The translations under genes were made by a program, and so were the position numbers. 59,894 bases of DNA from an uncultured Sphingosinicella sp. (GTDB lineage Bacteria > Pseudomonadota > Alphaproteobacteria > Sphingomonadales > Sphingomonadaceae), in NCBI RefSeq assembly GCF_902806315.1, contig NZ_CADCWD010000058.1, positions 1-59,894 of the forward strand, in the 5' to 3' direction. Numbering within the stretch: position 1 is the first letter of the stretch; every line of letters begins with the position of its first letter. Below the pieces are notes generated by a model that was not told the DNA's origin, searched no databases, and saw only the letters and a program-made list of their open reading frames with translations. Shown here one piece after another: positions 51,493 to 59,894 of the stretch.

Positions 51493-52325
51493 CGAACCGC
51501 TGTCCCGGCCATGGCGCGCACGATCTGCTTCTGGAACAGCACATAGACGATGAAGATGGGGATCGAAGCGAAGACGGCTTGGGCCATCAGGAAGCCGAGC
51601 CCGCTCGTCTGCGCATAGTTCATCTGCGCGGCGGCAAGGCCCACGGTGAGCGTGTACATGTCGCTGCGGGTCGCCGAGATGAGCGGCCACCAATAAGCGT
51701 TCCAGGAGGCAAGGAAGGTGAACACCCCGAGCGTCGCCTGGGCGGGCATGGTGAGCGGCAGCAGCACCTTCCAGAACAGGGTGAAGCGCGAGGCGCCGTC
51801 GAGCATCGCCGCTTCGTCGAGCTCCTTGGGAATGGCCCGCATATATTGCGTCATGAAGAAGACCCCGAACGGCCCGGCAAGCCCGGGCAGGATCAACCCC
51901 GGATAACTGTTGTGCAGCCGCAAGTCCGCGAACAGCTGGTGCTGCGGCAGGATCACCGCCTGCTCTGGTATCGCGAGCCCCAGCAGGACGAAGATGAAAA
52001 GGGTGCGGCGGAACGGGAAGTCGAGCCGGGCGAAGCCGAACCCGGCGAGGCTGCACAAGGCGAGGACGCCGATCGTGGTTCCGCCCGACACGATGATGCT
52101 GTTGACCAGCCAGCGGAACACCTGGTTGCCCTGCAGGATCGAGCGGTAGTTTTCCAGCGTGTACGGCGGCGACAAGGCGGCCCCGCTATTGCCGATCAGC
52201 GCCTCATTCTCCTTGAGCGAGAGCAGCAAGGTCCAGATCAGCGGCGCCAGCATCACCGCGGCCGCAAGCAGGATCGCAAGCAGCGTCAGCGGCGACCAGC
52301 GGCTGCGGCTTGCCTCAGCGGCCAT
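51489..52325 (-). CDS. Carbohydrate ABC transporter permease (MalG type)
   Basis: This 278-residue permease has about six helices and the EAA loop (MRAIPKELDEAAMLDGASRFTLFWKVLLPL) where the ATPase docks. N-terminal LTLLAILLAAAVMLAPLIWTLLLSL is characteristic of MalG/UgpE. It overlaps the upstream permease gene by 11 bases and the binding-protein gene by four. Confidence 0.93.
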   Translation of the reverse strand: MAAEASRSRWSPLTLLAILLAAAVMLAPLIWTLLLSLKENEALIGNSGAALSPPYTLENYRSILQGNQVFRWLVNSIIVSGGTTIGVLALCSLAGFGFARLDFPFRRTLFIFVLLGLAIPEQAVILPQHQLFADLRLHNSYPGLILPGLAGPFGVFFMTQYMRAIPKELDEAAMLDGASRFTLFWKVLLPLTMPAQATLGVFTFLASWNAYWWPLISATRSDMYTLTVGLAAAQMNYAQTSGLGFLMAQAVFASIPIFIVYVLFQKQIVRAMAGTAVR

Positions 52326-53202
52326 CCTCGCCCTCCGACGCGCGCATGGTCGTCACATATTGGGTGAGGGTGATGAGCACGATGAGCAGGAAGAGGATCT
52401 CAGCCGCCGCAGTGGCGTAGCCCAGCTCCCAGCGAGCAAAGGCGGATTCGAAGATGAACAGCACCATCGTGCGGGTCGAGCCGCCCGGGCCGCCGCCGGT
52501 GAGCAGTTGCGCCTGGCCGAATATCTGCAGCTGCGCCGCCGTCTGCAGCATCACGACAAGCACCAGGGTGCGCCGCAGCGCCGGCAAGGTCACGCGCCAG
52601 AAGGTCGTCCAGCGGCTCGCCCTATCCAGCGCGGCGGCTTCGTAAACGTCGCCCGGTATCTGCTGCAGACCGGCGAGGAACAGCATCATCGGCAATCCGA
52701 CCGACCACCAGATGGTGGTGATGGCGAGCGCCCAAAGCGACCAAGTGGGATGGCTGAGGAACGGAATCGGCTCGGCGCCGATCGCCTGTGCCGTCTCGCC
52801 CAGCAATCCCGCGTCCGGCGCCAGCACGAAGCGCCAGATCAGGGTGACGATGGTGACCGACAGAACCGACGAGGAGAAGAAGACGCCGCGGAACACGGCC
52901 GCGCCCCTGGTGGCCCGATTGAGAGCGAGCGCAAGGGACAACGCGATGACGGTGAGCAGCGGCACGATCATCAGCGCGAGCGCGAAGGTGTTGAGCACCG
53001 AGCGGACGAAGGTCTCGTCTGCGAACAGCCGCGCGTAATTGTCGAAACCCACGAAGCGCCCGCCGCCGAACAGGTCGACCCTCTGGAAGCTGAGCGCCAT
53101 GCCGCTCAGCAGCGGATAGATGAGGATGATGAGGTAAGCGGTCAGGAAAGGCAGGACGAAGAGCAGCCCGCTCCAGTCCCTCCGGTCCGCGCCTCCCCTC
53201 AT
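52315..53202 (-). CDS. Sugar ABC transporter permease (MalF type)
   Basis: This 295-residue permease has six or so helices and an EAA-like loop (QQIPGDVYEAAALDRASRWTTFWRVTLPAL). The N-terminus carries FVLPFLTAYLIILIYPLLSGMALSF, as in MalF/UgpA proteins that lack the MalF extra domain. It overlaps the ATPase gene upstream by four bases. Confidence 0.93.
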   Translation of the reverse strand: MRGGADRRDWSGLLFVLPFLTAYLIILIYPLLSGMALSFQRVDLFGGGRFVGFDNYARLFADETFVRSVLNTFALALMIVPLLTVIALSLALALNRATRGAAVFRGVFFSSSVLSVTIVTLIWRFVLAPDAGLLGETAQAIGAEPIPFLSHPTWSLWALAITTIWWSVGLPMMLFLAGLQQIPGDVYEAAALDRASRWTTFWRVTLPALRRTLVLVVMLQTAAQLQIFGQAQLLTGGGPGGSTRTMVLFIFESAFARWELGYATAAAEILFLLIVLITLTQYVTTMRASEGEDGR

Positions 53203-54299
53203 TCGGGTCGCGCCTCCGCGTGATAGCCGCGTTCCTCGGCATCGAACAGATGCGCCGCCGCGCCGTCGATCCTGAGGCCGACCGTATCGCCCACGTTGAC
53301 GCGGCTATAGCCCTCATCCTCGGCCGTTATGGCCCGGTTGTCCGAAAGCCGCGCATAAACGAGCGTCCGCTCCCCCAGCCGCTCGACCAGTTCGACCTTG
53401 GCCTGCGTCGTCGCCGCCCCGTTCGCCGCCACCGCCACGCTCTCCGGCCGCAGCCCGATCTGCAGTGTGCCGCCGGCCGGCAGCTCGGAGCGCGGCACCC
53501 GCGTCTCGATCTCCGCTCCGTCTCCCAGCCGCACCCGGGCATAAAGCCCGTCGTCCGGCACCAGTTCGACCGGCGCAAGCGTCATCGCCGGCGATCCCAC
53601 GAAGCGAGCGACGAAGGTGTTTGCCGGGCGGCTGTAAATTTCCATCGGCGGCCCGACCTGCTGGATCTTGCGGTCGTTCATCACCACGATGCGGTCGGCC
53701 AGCGTCATTGCTTCGGCCTGGTCGTGCGTCACCATGATGAAGGCCGCGTCGACCCGGCTCCGGATCTGGGCAAGCTCGATGCGCGTGCGCATGCGCAGCG
53801 CCGCGTCGAGGTTGGAGAGCGGCTCGTCGAGCAGGAACAGCTTGGGATGCTTGACGATCGCCCGCCCGATCGCGACCCGCTGCCGCTGCCCGCCCGACAT
53901 CTGGCCGGGCTTCTTGTCGAGATGCACCTCGATCTCGAGCACCCGCGCCGCATCCGCGACCCTTCGCTCGATCTCGTCCCTGGGCACGCCCACGTTGCGG
54001 AGGCCGAACGCCATATTCTCCCGCACGCTCATGTGCGGGTAGAGCGCATAATGCTGGAACACCATGGCGACGCCGCGGTCGCCCGGCGGCACCTGATCGA
54101 TCCGCCGCCCGTCCAGCCGGACCTCGCCGCCATCGAGCGTCTCGAGCCCCGCGATGATCCTGAGCAACGTCGATTTGCCGCTTCCGGACGGCCCAAGGAA
54201 GGCGATGAACTCGCGCGCTTCCATGGTGAGGGAGACACCGTCCAGCACCGCGGTGGCGCCGTAGGACTTGCGAATGTCGCTCAGTTCGAGACTGGCCAA
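53199..54299 (-). CDS. ABC transporter ATP-binding protein (UgpC/MalK type)
   Basis: This 366-residue ATPase has LGPSGSGKSTLLRIIAGLE (Walker A), the Q-loop FQHYALYPHMSVRENM, signature MSGGQRQRVAIGRAIVKHPKLFLLDEPLSNLD with Walker B, the switch VTHDQAEAM, and a C-terminal TOBE-like regulatory domain (from about 240). I place the start at TTG 54299, giving MASLELSDIRKSYG, with GGAGAG before it; an in-frame start 25 codons upstream would add a non-family extension. It is first in the importer operon. Confidence 0.92.
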   Translation of the reverse strand: MASLELSDIRKSYGATAVLDGVSLTMEAREFIAFLGPSGSGKSTLLRIIAGLETLDGGEVRLDGRRIDQVPPGDRGVAMVFQHYALYPHMSVRENMAFGLRNVGVPRDEIERRVADAARVLEIEVHLDKKPGQMSGGQRQRVAIGRAIVKHPKLFLLDEPLSNLDAALRMRTRIELAQIRSRVDAAFIMVTHDQAEAMTLADRIVVMNDRKIQQVGPPMEIYSRPANTFVARFVGSPAMTLAPVELVPDDGLYARVRLGDGAEIETRVPRSELPAGGTLQIGLRPESVAVAANGAATTQAKVELVERLGERTLVYARLSDNRAITAEDEGYSRVNVGDTVGLRIDGAAAHLFDAEERGYHAEARPE

Positions 54300-54434
54300 G
54301 AGCTCTCCGGGGACGCGCGGCTTCCGTTCTTGCGGTCCGCTTGGTCGTTCCGCCGCAGGTTGATGCAGTCGCACGCGCTTGGCAAGACGCCTCGGCGCGC
54401 GCGCCGAGCCCCGAGCACACTCAGGTAAGCGCCC

Positions 54435-54593
54435 CTATTCCTTCCAGGGAAGCTCATCGAAAGCGGGCAGATAGCCGCGGTCCCGATACAGGTTCTCGTA
54501 GATGTCGAACGAAATGCTGCGGTCCTTCACAAACGCAGTGTCGTTCCGCCCTGCGTTGCCGCGCGTCCGGTGCAGTCCCTTGCCGTCTCTCAT
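54435..54593 (-). CDS. Small protein of unknown function (52 residues)
   Basis: ATG 54593 with AAGGG upstream opens MRDGKGLHRTRGNAG. It is basic at the N-terminus and acidic/aromatic at the C-terminus (SISFDIYENLYRDRG, ending DELPWKE). No signal or membrane helix. The composition looks like a genuine, possibly conserved small protein. It lies 19 bases downstream of the 76-residue gene on the same strand and before the ABC ATPase gene. Confidence 0.55.
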   Translation of the reverse strand: MRDGKGLHRTRGNAGRNDTAFVKDRSISFDIYENLYRDRGYLPAFDELPWKE

Positions 54594-54612
54594 GTCACCA
54601 TCCCTTAAGGTC

Positions 54613-54843
54613 TCAGCTGATGCGGAACGAGGGTCCGGGCTTGGCCGGAGCCGGCTTCTCCGGCACGATCCGCTTGGGTGCCGGCGCCGCCGCCCGCGCG
54701 GCCGCCTCCCCGTCATGCGCGGCAAGCTTCAGATAGACGCCGCGCGCGCGGCGCAGCCGGGTGCGTTCAGCTTCCGTCTTGGCCTCGCCAAGCTGCTCCA
54801 GCGCCTCGGCGGCCTTGGCCAGATAATCCTCTTGATTGCTCAT
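54613..54843 (-). CDS. Small helical protein of unknown function (76 residues)
   Basis: From ATG 54843 (GGAAG upstream) it reads MSNQEDYLAKAAEALEQLGEA, a long charged helix with heptad-like Leu, then Pro/Ala-rich tail (APAPKRIVPEKPAPAKPGPS). No export signal. Function unknown. It forms a probable two-gene unit with the 52-residue protein downstream. Confidence 0.6.
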   Translation of the reverse strand: MSNQEDYLAKAAEALEQLGEAKTEAERTRLRRARGVYLKLAAHDGEAAARAAAPAPKRIVPEKPAPAKPGPSFRIS

Positions 54844-54973
54844 GCTCGGTCTTCCGAACTGCAAGCGGGAGCACGACGAGGTCTCTCTGTCACAGGATGC
54901 TTGCGGGAAGATCAGGTGATGGGTGGAACCTAGCAGGTCCCCGACCGGCGCGACACTCATTCTTTGCCCAAGT

Positions 54974-55004
54974 AAAAGGGGCCGGAGTTTCCTCCGGCCC
55001 CCTT
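54974..55004 (-). terminator. Terminator of the rplK-rplA operon
   Basis: On the minus strand a perfect GGGGCCGGAG/CTCCGGCCCC 10-bp stem (54978-54987 with 54992-55001, loop GAAA) is followed by TTTT. It lies 27 bases after the rplA stop. Confidence 0.85.
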
Positions 55005-55031
55005 CATGTCGAAACCAGCATATTGCCGGGT

Positions 55032-55730
55032 CTAGGCGCCCGCGACTTCCGCCGCGTCGATCCTCACGCCTGGCCCCATGGTGGAGCTGACGGCGACCTT
55101 CTTCACATATTTGCCCTTGGCGCCGGCCGGCTTGGCGCGGACGATTGCGTCCACGAACGCATCGAAGTTGCGGCGCAGGTCCTCGTTGGAGAAGCTCGCC
55201 TTGCCGATGCCGCTATGGATGATGCCGGCCTTTTCGACGCGGAACTCGACCTGGCCGCCCTTGGCCGCCTTAACGGCTTCGGTGACGTTCGGAGTGACGG
55301 TGCCGAGCTTCGGGTTCGGCATCAGGCCCTTGGGGCCCAGCACCTTACCGAGGCGGCCGACGATGCCCATCATGTCGGGCGTCGCGATCACGCGGTCGAA
55401 GTCGATGGTGCCGCCCTGGATGGTCTCCATCAGGTCCTCGGCGCCCACCACGTCGGCGCCAGCCGCACGGGCCTCGTCCGCCTTGCCGCCGCGGGCGAAG
55501 ACGGCGACGCGCACGTCCTTGCCGGTGCCGGCCGGGAGCGTCACGACGCCGCGCACCATCTGGTCGGCATGGCGCGGATCGACACCCAGGTTCAGCGCGA
55601 GCTCGATCGTCTCGTCGAACTTGGAAGTGGCGTTGGTCTTGGCGAGCGCGATCGCCTCGTCGACGGCATAGAGCCGCTCGCGGTCCACGCTCGGGCCTTG
55701 CGCCTTCTGCTTCTTGGTCAGCTTAGCCAT
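55032..55730 (-). CDS. rplA: 50S ribosomal protein L1
   Basis: This 232-residue protein matches L1: [76 protein letters not shown] and the C-terminal [17 protein letters not shown]. It binds the L1 stalk of 23S rRNA, and in bacteria also its own operon mRNA as a repressor. It starts four bases after rplK. Confidence 0.98.
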   Translation of the reverse strand: MAKLTKKQKAQGPSVDRERLYAVDEAIALAKTNATSKFDETIELALNLGVDPRHADQMVRGVVTLPAGTGKDVRVAVFARGGKADEARAAGADVVGAEDLMETIQGGTIDFDRVIATPDMMGIVGRLGKVLGPKGLMPNPKLGTVTPNVTEAVKAAKGGQVEFRVEKAGIIHSGIGKASFSNEDLRRNFDAFVDAIVRAKPAGAKGKYVKKVAVSSTMGPGVRIDAAEVAGA

Positions 55731-55734
55731 CTTA

Positions 55735-56166
55735 TCAGCCCTCCACCACTTCGAGGCCCATCGAGACGGCGCTGCCCTCGATGATCTTGGTCGCCGCGTC
55801 GAGATCGTTGGCGTTGAGATCCTTCATCTTCTGCTCGGCGATGTCGCGCAGCTGCGAACGCTTGATCCGCCCCGCGACCGCCTTGCCCGGCTCCTTCGAA
55901 CCGGCCTTCAGCCCGGCCGCCTTCTTGATCAGGAAGCTCGCCGGCGGCGTCTTGGTCTCGAACGAGAAGCTGCGGTCCGCATAAACGGTGATCACCGTCG
56001 GGATCGGCATGCCCTTTTCGATTTCCTGCGTGGAGGCGTTGAAGGCCTTGCAGAATTCCATGATGTTGACGCCGCGCTGGCCCAATGCCGGGCCGATCGG
56101 CGGCGACGGATTTGCAGCGCCCGCGGGCACCTGCAGCTTCACGTAGCCCGTGATCTTCTTTGCCAT
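55735..56166 (-). CDS. rplK: 50S ribosomal protein L11
   Basis: This 143-residue protein has [42 protein letters not shown], the L11 signature, then [18 protein letters not shown] and a C-terminal RNA-binding part ending [13 protein letters not shown]. It is needed for the GTPase centre of the ribosome. rplK-rplA are together, but secE-nusG are not upstream here; a lipoprotein gene lies there instead, 147 bases away. Confidence 0.98.
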   Translation of the reverse strand: MAKKITGYVKLQVPAGAANPSPPIGPALGQRGVNIMEFCKAFNASTQEIEKGMPIPTVITVYADRSFSFETKTPPASFLIKKAAGLKAGSKEPGKAVAGRIKRSQLRDIAEQKMKDLNANDLDAATKIIEGSAVSMGLEVVEG

Positions 56167-56313
56167 GTTTCACTCTCTTTCAAGTTTAGCGGTCCAGACG
56201 GCGAGCCCAGGGGCGCGCCTCCCGCAAAGTTCCAGCTGATGCTTGGAAGAAGGCGCCCATAGCGCAACTGCGGCCCGGAGAAAACCCTCCTCGATCCGCC
56301 AGTCGCAGCCGTG

Positions 56314-57192
56314 CTAGCCCACGCCCCACTCGGCCATCGATGCGCCCGTCCGAGCGTTTTCGAGCGAAACGCTGCTGAGCTCCGCCGAAAGGACACAGAT
56401 CGGGCGCACATTCGGGTCGGTCGACACGCACCTGATCACCCGCCCGTCGGGAAAGGTCTTCAATCGCCCGCTCAGCACCAGGTTGAAGCCGACGCCCGAC
56501 GGGACCTGCTCGAATTCCACCTTCTGCACGGTTTCGAAGGAGCGCGCCGAGCGCCGCGACACCCGCGAATCCGACGAAGTGAAGAATTGTGCAATCCCGA
56601 CCGATCCCGGCCCCTCGCCCGCAATGGGGCCCGCAATAGGGGGCGCCGCCGCCCCGGATGGAGCGCCTTGCCCGCTCGTGGCGGCGGGGGGACAGGCATC
56701 GGCGAACAGCCACGGGCGGGGCAGCCAGAAGCCCTCCGCCGCCTCGAAGGCTTCGCCCGCCATGGCTCCGATCACCGGCTGCGCCTGGGAAAGATCCGGC
56801 GCTGCGCGCACCTTCAGCGCCTGCGTCTCCTCCTCGTAGGACCAGCTCATCGGTCCCGCCGCCGCGTCTCGCGCGGGCCCGCCGCAGCCGAAGCGGATGC
56901 GAAGCGTAAACTGGCGGCCGTCCAGCTCCGACTGCGCCGCGCGATCGTCCACGCCGCCTGCCGATGCGCTTGCCGCCTCGGCGACGCGGCGCAGCAGCGC
57001 CTCACGGTCGAGAGCCGGCGTCGGCAGCGGCAGGGCATCGGTGATCTTAGGTTCGGATGCGGGAGCGGAGGGCGGGCCGGCCGTGTTCCCTTCGCCCGTC
57101 TCCGCCGTCGGCTTGCAAGCGCCGACGACGAGTGCGCCGGCCATCGCAAAGGCGACCAGCGTCTGTCGCGGCAAAAGGCGTCGGCTCCCCAT
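56314..57192 (-). CDS. Lipoprotein of unknown function
   Basis: This 292-residue protein has a signal with lipobox VGAC (C26), followed by a Pro/Glu/Ala linker. Two parts are visible: one with EALLRRVAEAASAS and GRQFTLRIRFGCGGPA, another with a beta-rich C-terminal KVEFEQVPSGVGFNLVLSGRL, ENARTGASMAEWGVG. Several cysteines (RFGCGG; VIRCVST; RPICVLS) may form disulfides. No family recognised. It is upstream of rplK on the same strand but probably a separate unit. Confidence 0.75.
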   Translation of the reverse strand: MGSRRLLPRQTLVAFAMAGALVVGACKPTAETGEGNTAGPPSAPASEPKITDALPLPTPALDREALLRRVAEAASASAGGVDDRAAQSELDGRQFTLRIRFGCGGPARDAAAGPMSWSYEEETQALKVRAAPDLSQAQPVIGAMAGEAFEAAEGFWLPRPWLFADACPPAATSGQGAPSGAAAPPIAGPIAGEGPGSVGIAQFFTSSDSRVSRRSARSFETVQKVEFEQVPSGVGFNLVLSGRLKTFPDGRVIRCVSTDPNVRPICVLSAELSSVSLENARTGASMAEWGVG

Positions 57193-57319
57193 GCCACCTC
57201 TTCTAGCAGAAGCGGACCCATTCGCGAGCCCATCGCTTGCCCGCCGCGCGGCCAGCGGGCAAGGCTGCGGAGCGCCTCGGCTCCTGCCTGGCGGCGCAAG
57301 ACACCCCGGGCGGCAACAG

Positions 57320-58636
57320 ATGAGCGTCGACCAAGTCATCACTCTCCTCGTCCTGGTCGCCGTTGTCGCGGCGCTCATCTGGGACAAGATCCGGGCCGAC
57401 GTGGTCGCCCTGACCGGTGCCGCGGTGCTGCTGATCACCGGCGCGGTGCGCCCGGTCGAGGTGCAGGGCGCCTTCGCCAGCCCCGCCATCATCGCGCTCG
57501 CCTCCCTTTTCGTGATTGCCTACGCGATGGAATTGTCGGGACTGCTCGACAGCGCCATCCGCCGCGGCGTGGACCTGTGCCGGCGCATCGGCGGCGTCGG
57601 CATCTGGCTGCTCGTCGGGCTGTGCGGCGGGGCGTCCGCCTTCCTCAACAACACGCCGATCGTGGTGCTGAGCGCGCCCGTGATCCGGGACGTGGCGAAT
57701 GCGATGAAGCTCTCGCCCAAGCGCTTCCTGATGCCGCTCTCCTATGCCGCGGTGCTCGGCGGCTGCTGCACCTTGCTCGGCACGTCCACCAACCTGCTCG
57801 TCAACGACATGGCCACCGTCGCCGGCCAGCCGCGCTTCGGCATCTTCGAAATCACGCCGGTCGGGCTCATCGTCGCGGCCACCGGCGGCCTTTACCTGCT
57901 CCTCGTGAGTGGCCGCCTGCTCGACCGGGCCGGAAAGAACGCTTCCGTGCCGATGCAAGCCGCCCTGGACGAAGCTGACGAGCCCGGACTTGCCGGGGCG
58001 CAGCTCGGCTCATCACGCGCTTTTGCCGAAGGCCGGCCGCTCCGCCCAGGCCCCGCAATCGTGTCGGCCCTGGTGTTCGTGTCGGTCATCCTGTTCGCAA
58101 GCTTCGATGTCGCTCCGATCGCAGCCTGCGCCTTTGCCGGGGCAGTGCTCCTCATCTTGCTGCGCGTGATCACCGCGGACGAAGCCTATCAGGGCCTCCG
58201 TCCCGACATCCTGATGCTGATCGCGGGCATGGTCGTGCTCGGCATCGCGCTGGAGGAGACCGGCCTCGCCAGTGCCGCGACCGGCGCGATCGTCGACTCG
58301 CTCGACTCGCTCCACCCGCTGCTTGCCCTGATCCTCCTCTACGGAGCGACGCTGTTCCTGACCGAGCTGCTTTCCAACGCAACCGTCGCGGTGCTGATCA
58401 CCCCCCTAGCGGTGGCGCTCGCCGAAACTTTGGGAGTAAGCCCCCGCCCCTTCCTCGTCGCCGTGATGATTGCGGGCAGCGCCGCCTTCGCGACGCCGTT
58501 CGGCTATCAGACGAACGTGCTTGTCTATCAGATGGGCGGCTACAGCTACATGGACTTCGTGCGCGTCGGCCTGCCGCTCAACCTCATCACCTGGATCGCC
58601 GCCGTGGCCGCCATCCCCTTCTACTTTCCGTTCTGA
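57320..58636 (+). CDS. SLC13/DASS-type permease
   Basis: This 438-residue membrane protein has about eleven hydrophobic helices and the two re-entrant motif regions of the SLC13 family: SAFLNNTPIVVLSAPVI and, in the second half, TELLSNATVAVLITPLA. GTSTNLLV and FGYQTNVLVY are the substrate-binding elements. Many bacterial members carry two TrkA-C domains in the middle; this one does not. Substrate probably an inorganic or dicarboxylate anion. ATG 57320. Confidence 0.88.
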   Translation: MSVDQVITLLVLVAVVAALIWDKIRADVVALTGAAVLLITGAVRPVEVQGAFASPAIIALASLFVIAYAMELSGLLDSAIRRGVDLCRRIGGVGIWLLVGLCGGASAFLNNTPIVVLSAPVIRDVANAMKLSPKRFLMPLSYAAVLGGCCTLLGTSTNLLVNDMATVAGQPRFGIFEITPVGLIVAATGGLYLLLVSGRLLDRAGKNASVPMQAALDEADEPGLAGAQLGSSRAFAEGRPLRPGPAIVSALVFVSVILFASFDVAPIAACAFAGAVLLILLRVITADEAYQGLRPDILMLIAGMVVLGIALEETGLASAATGAIVDSLDSLHPLLALILLYGATLFLTELLSNATVAVLITPLAVALAETLGVSPRPFLVAVMIAGSAAFATPFGYQTNVLVYQMGGYSYMDFVRVGLPLNLITWIAAVAAIPFYFPF

Positions 58637-58674
58637 TCGCCACTGGCGCGGCCCTGCGGCGGCCGCGCCCTCCC

Positions 58675-59451
58675 TTATTCCTTGCCCGTGCCCGGCTCCG
58701 CCATGCCGCGGTGCATCTGCGCGGATGCGCCGCCGCCCAGCACCTTGGCGCCGGCCACCTGCAGCTTGTTCATGAGCCCGTGAACCACGCTCCGCTCGCC
58801 TTTCTTCATCCCTTCCCAGCCGGTCTTCGCCACGTCTGCCGGGTCGTCCTTCTTGGACGTGCCGACCTTGGTGTCGTCCATCTCGGCGCGGTGGAAGAAT
58901 TCGGTCTCCGTCGCGCCGGGCTTCAGGCAGGTGACGGTCACTTCCGTCTCCTTCAGCTCATTGTTGAGCGCGTCGGAGAAGCTGTCCACGAACGCCTTGC
59001 TGCCATTGTAGACGGCGTGAAAGGCACCCGCGATGTGCCCGGCGATGGAGCCGGTGATGAGGATCCGGCCCTGGTTCCTCTTCACCATCCTCTGCGCCAC
59101 CTTTTGCACCAGATAAACGGTGCCGGTGACGTTGGTGTCGATCACGTGGCGCCAATCGGCCGGGTCCTGCTCCAGGAAGGAGTGACCGAGGCCGTGGCCC
59201 GCATTGGCCACCAGCACGTCGATCTCGCGCCCGCCTGCCGCGGCGAGCAGCCGGTCGACGCCCTCGAAACTCGACAAGTCCACCTCGACATTTCGCACCT
59301 CGACGCCGAGGCCCTGCAGATCTCGGCTCGCGTCGATCAGCGGCGTGTCGGCCGCGACCAGCAGGTCGTAGCCGTCCTTCGCCGCCAGCTTCGCCAGCTC
59401 CAGCCCGATGCCCGTCGAGGCGCCGGTGACGATCGCGAACTTGCTTGCCAT
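58675..59451 (-). CDS. Short-chain dehydrogenase/reductase
   Basis: This 258-residue SDR has IVTGASTGIG (cofactor binding), VANAGHG, the catalytic Ser in ILITGSIAGH and Y-x3-K in AVYNGSKAFVD. N-terminal DTPLID replaces the usual NADP preference Arg after strand 2. Substrate unknown. It lies 20 bases downstream of the alcohol dehydrogenase on the same strand, so they may act together. Confidence 0.88.
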   Translation of the reverse strand: MASKFAIVTGASTGIGLELAKLAAKDGYDLLVAADTPLIDASRDLQGLGVEVRNVEVDLSSFEGVDRLLAAAGGREIDVLVANAGHGLGHSFLEQDPADWRHVIDTNVTGTVYLVQKVAQRMVKRNQGRILITGSIAGHIAGAFHAVYNGSKAFVDSFSDALNNELKETEVTVTCLKPGATETEFFHRAEMDDTKVGTSKKDDPADVAKTGWEGMKKGERSVVHGLMNKLQVAGAKVLGGGASAQMHRGMAEPGTGKE

Positions 59452-59471
59452 CTTCCCGTCTCCTCTTCAGC

Positions 59472-59894
59472 TCAGGCGGTCTCGAACTGCCGCTCGCGGC
59501 TTTCCTTGACTTGGCCCCTGGGCATGTCCGGCTTCAGCACGATCTTGGTGTAGGCGTCCTGCTCGCTGTGCCAGTGCTTGTACATGTCCGGCCCGTCCTC
59601 CAGGCTCGCGCGGTGCGAGATCATGAAGGTGGTGTCGAGCTTGCCCTCCTGGATCATCTCCAGCAGCGGCTGCGTATATTTCTGCACATGGGTCTGACCG
59701 GTCTTCATCGTCAGCCCCTTCTCCATGAAGGCGCCGATCGGGAACTTGTCCATCATCCCGCCATAGACGCCGGGCACGGACACGCGCCCGCCCTTGCGGC
59801 AGGCAAGGATCGCCTGACGGAAGGCGGCCGGCCGGTCGGTGCCGAGCTTCAGCCACACCTTTGCGTGATCGGCCAGATTGTCGATGCCGAGCCC
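59472..59894 (-). CDS. Zinc-dependent alcohol dehydrogenase, C-terminal part (5' truncated)
   Basis: The gene runs off the window end; about 140 C-terminal residues remain. From LGIDNLADHAKVWLKLGTDRPAAFRQAILACRKGG through VSVPGVYGGMMDKFPIG, GLTMKTGQTHVQKY and ends with KIVLKPDMP it matches the zinc-dependent alcohol/formaldehyde dehydrogenase family. The catalytic Zn-binding residues lie in the missing part. It is first of a two-gene unit with the SDR. Confidence 0.88.
   Translation of the reverse strand, partial: GLGIDNLADHAKVWLKLGTDRPAAFRQAILACRKGGRVSVPGVYGGMMDKFPIGAFMEKGLTMKTGQTHVQKYTQPLLEMIQEGKLDTTFMISHRASLEDGPDMYKHWHSEQDAYTKIVLKPDMPRGQVKESRERQFETA

Noticed and set aside
51493-52056. An N-terminal extension of the sugar-binding protein
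   Set aside because: It lies in a different frame of the permease gene and reads as Arg/Ala-rich nonsense; the lipoprotein signal begins at 51492.
56897-57319. An N-terminal extension of the SLC13 permease
   Set aside because: It is antisense to the lipoprotein gene and hydrophilic; the first membrane helix begins right after ATG 57320.

Overview
The window looks like chromosomal DNA from an alphaproteobacterium, most likely a member of the Sphingomonadales. Supporting signs are high GC, a three-subunit proton-translocating transhydrogenase beside an aa3-type oxidase subunit IV microprotein, a DUF1013/TrcR cell-cycle regulator, a tonB-exbB-exbD-exbD set, and many short-spaced operons with ATGA or TGATG overlaps. 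Nearly all of it is coding. I see no rRNA, tRNA, CRISPR array, insertion sequence, integrase or prophage.

Layout, left half. 1-1.8 kb: end of a RodZ-like gene, a CpoB-like TPR protein and a small periplasmic protein. 1.8-7.1 kb (minus strand): a PycTM-like membrane protein, an Asp/Glu racemase, and the pnt operon with a PH-domain protein and a lipoprotein embedded in it. 7.3-8.7 kb: an orphan sigma-54 response regulator. 8.7-15.2 kb (minus): tgt, queA, a cyclophilin, coaD (apparently CTG-started), ispA, xseB, an MBL hydrolase and trcR. 15.3-17.3 kb: a glycosyltransferase coupled to a metallophosphatase. 17.5-18.2 kb: a glycine-rich protein. 18.3-20.8 kb: the TonB system. 21-29.6 kb: folB with a pteridine-reductase-like SDR, DUF1285-Nudix-cca, a GGDEF-EAL protein and parC.

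Layout, right half. 29.9-34.9 kb: a DUF4349 lipoprotein, a lipoprotein alpha/beta hydrolase coupled to kynureninase, purC and an M23 peptidase. 35-40.7 kb: a ferritin-like DUF455 protein, an MpaB-type oxygenase and an unusual cluster: an ATP-grasp/PLP-decarboxylase fusion, a transglutaminase-like protein and a 2OG-Fe(II) oxygenase. 40.7-44.8 kb: a SWIB protein, murein-recycling genes (LD-carboxypeptidase and Mpl), a cupredoxin and an OsmC protein. 44.8-45.3 kb: a non-coding stretch rich in hairpins that ends in a terminator, a candidate structured RNA. Then come a second glycine-rich protein, a cyclopropane-fatty-acid synthase, microproteins, a LytS/LytTR two-component pair, a sugar ABC importer, small proteins, rplK-rplA, a lipoprotein, an SLC13 permease, an SDR and the end of a zinc alcohol dehydrogenase.

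The most interesting items are the ATP-grasp/decarboxylase cluster (36.8-40.6 kb), the candidate structured RNA (44.85-45.2 kb), the CTG-started coaD, the exported formamidase-like hydrolase coupled to kynU, and the two extra genes inside the pnt operon. Functions come from reading motifs by eye; no database search was run.
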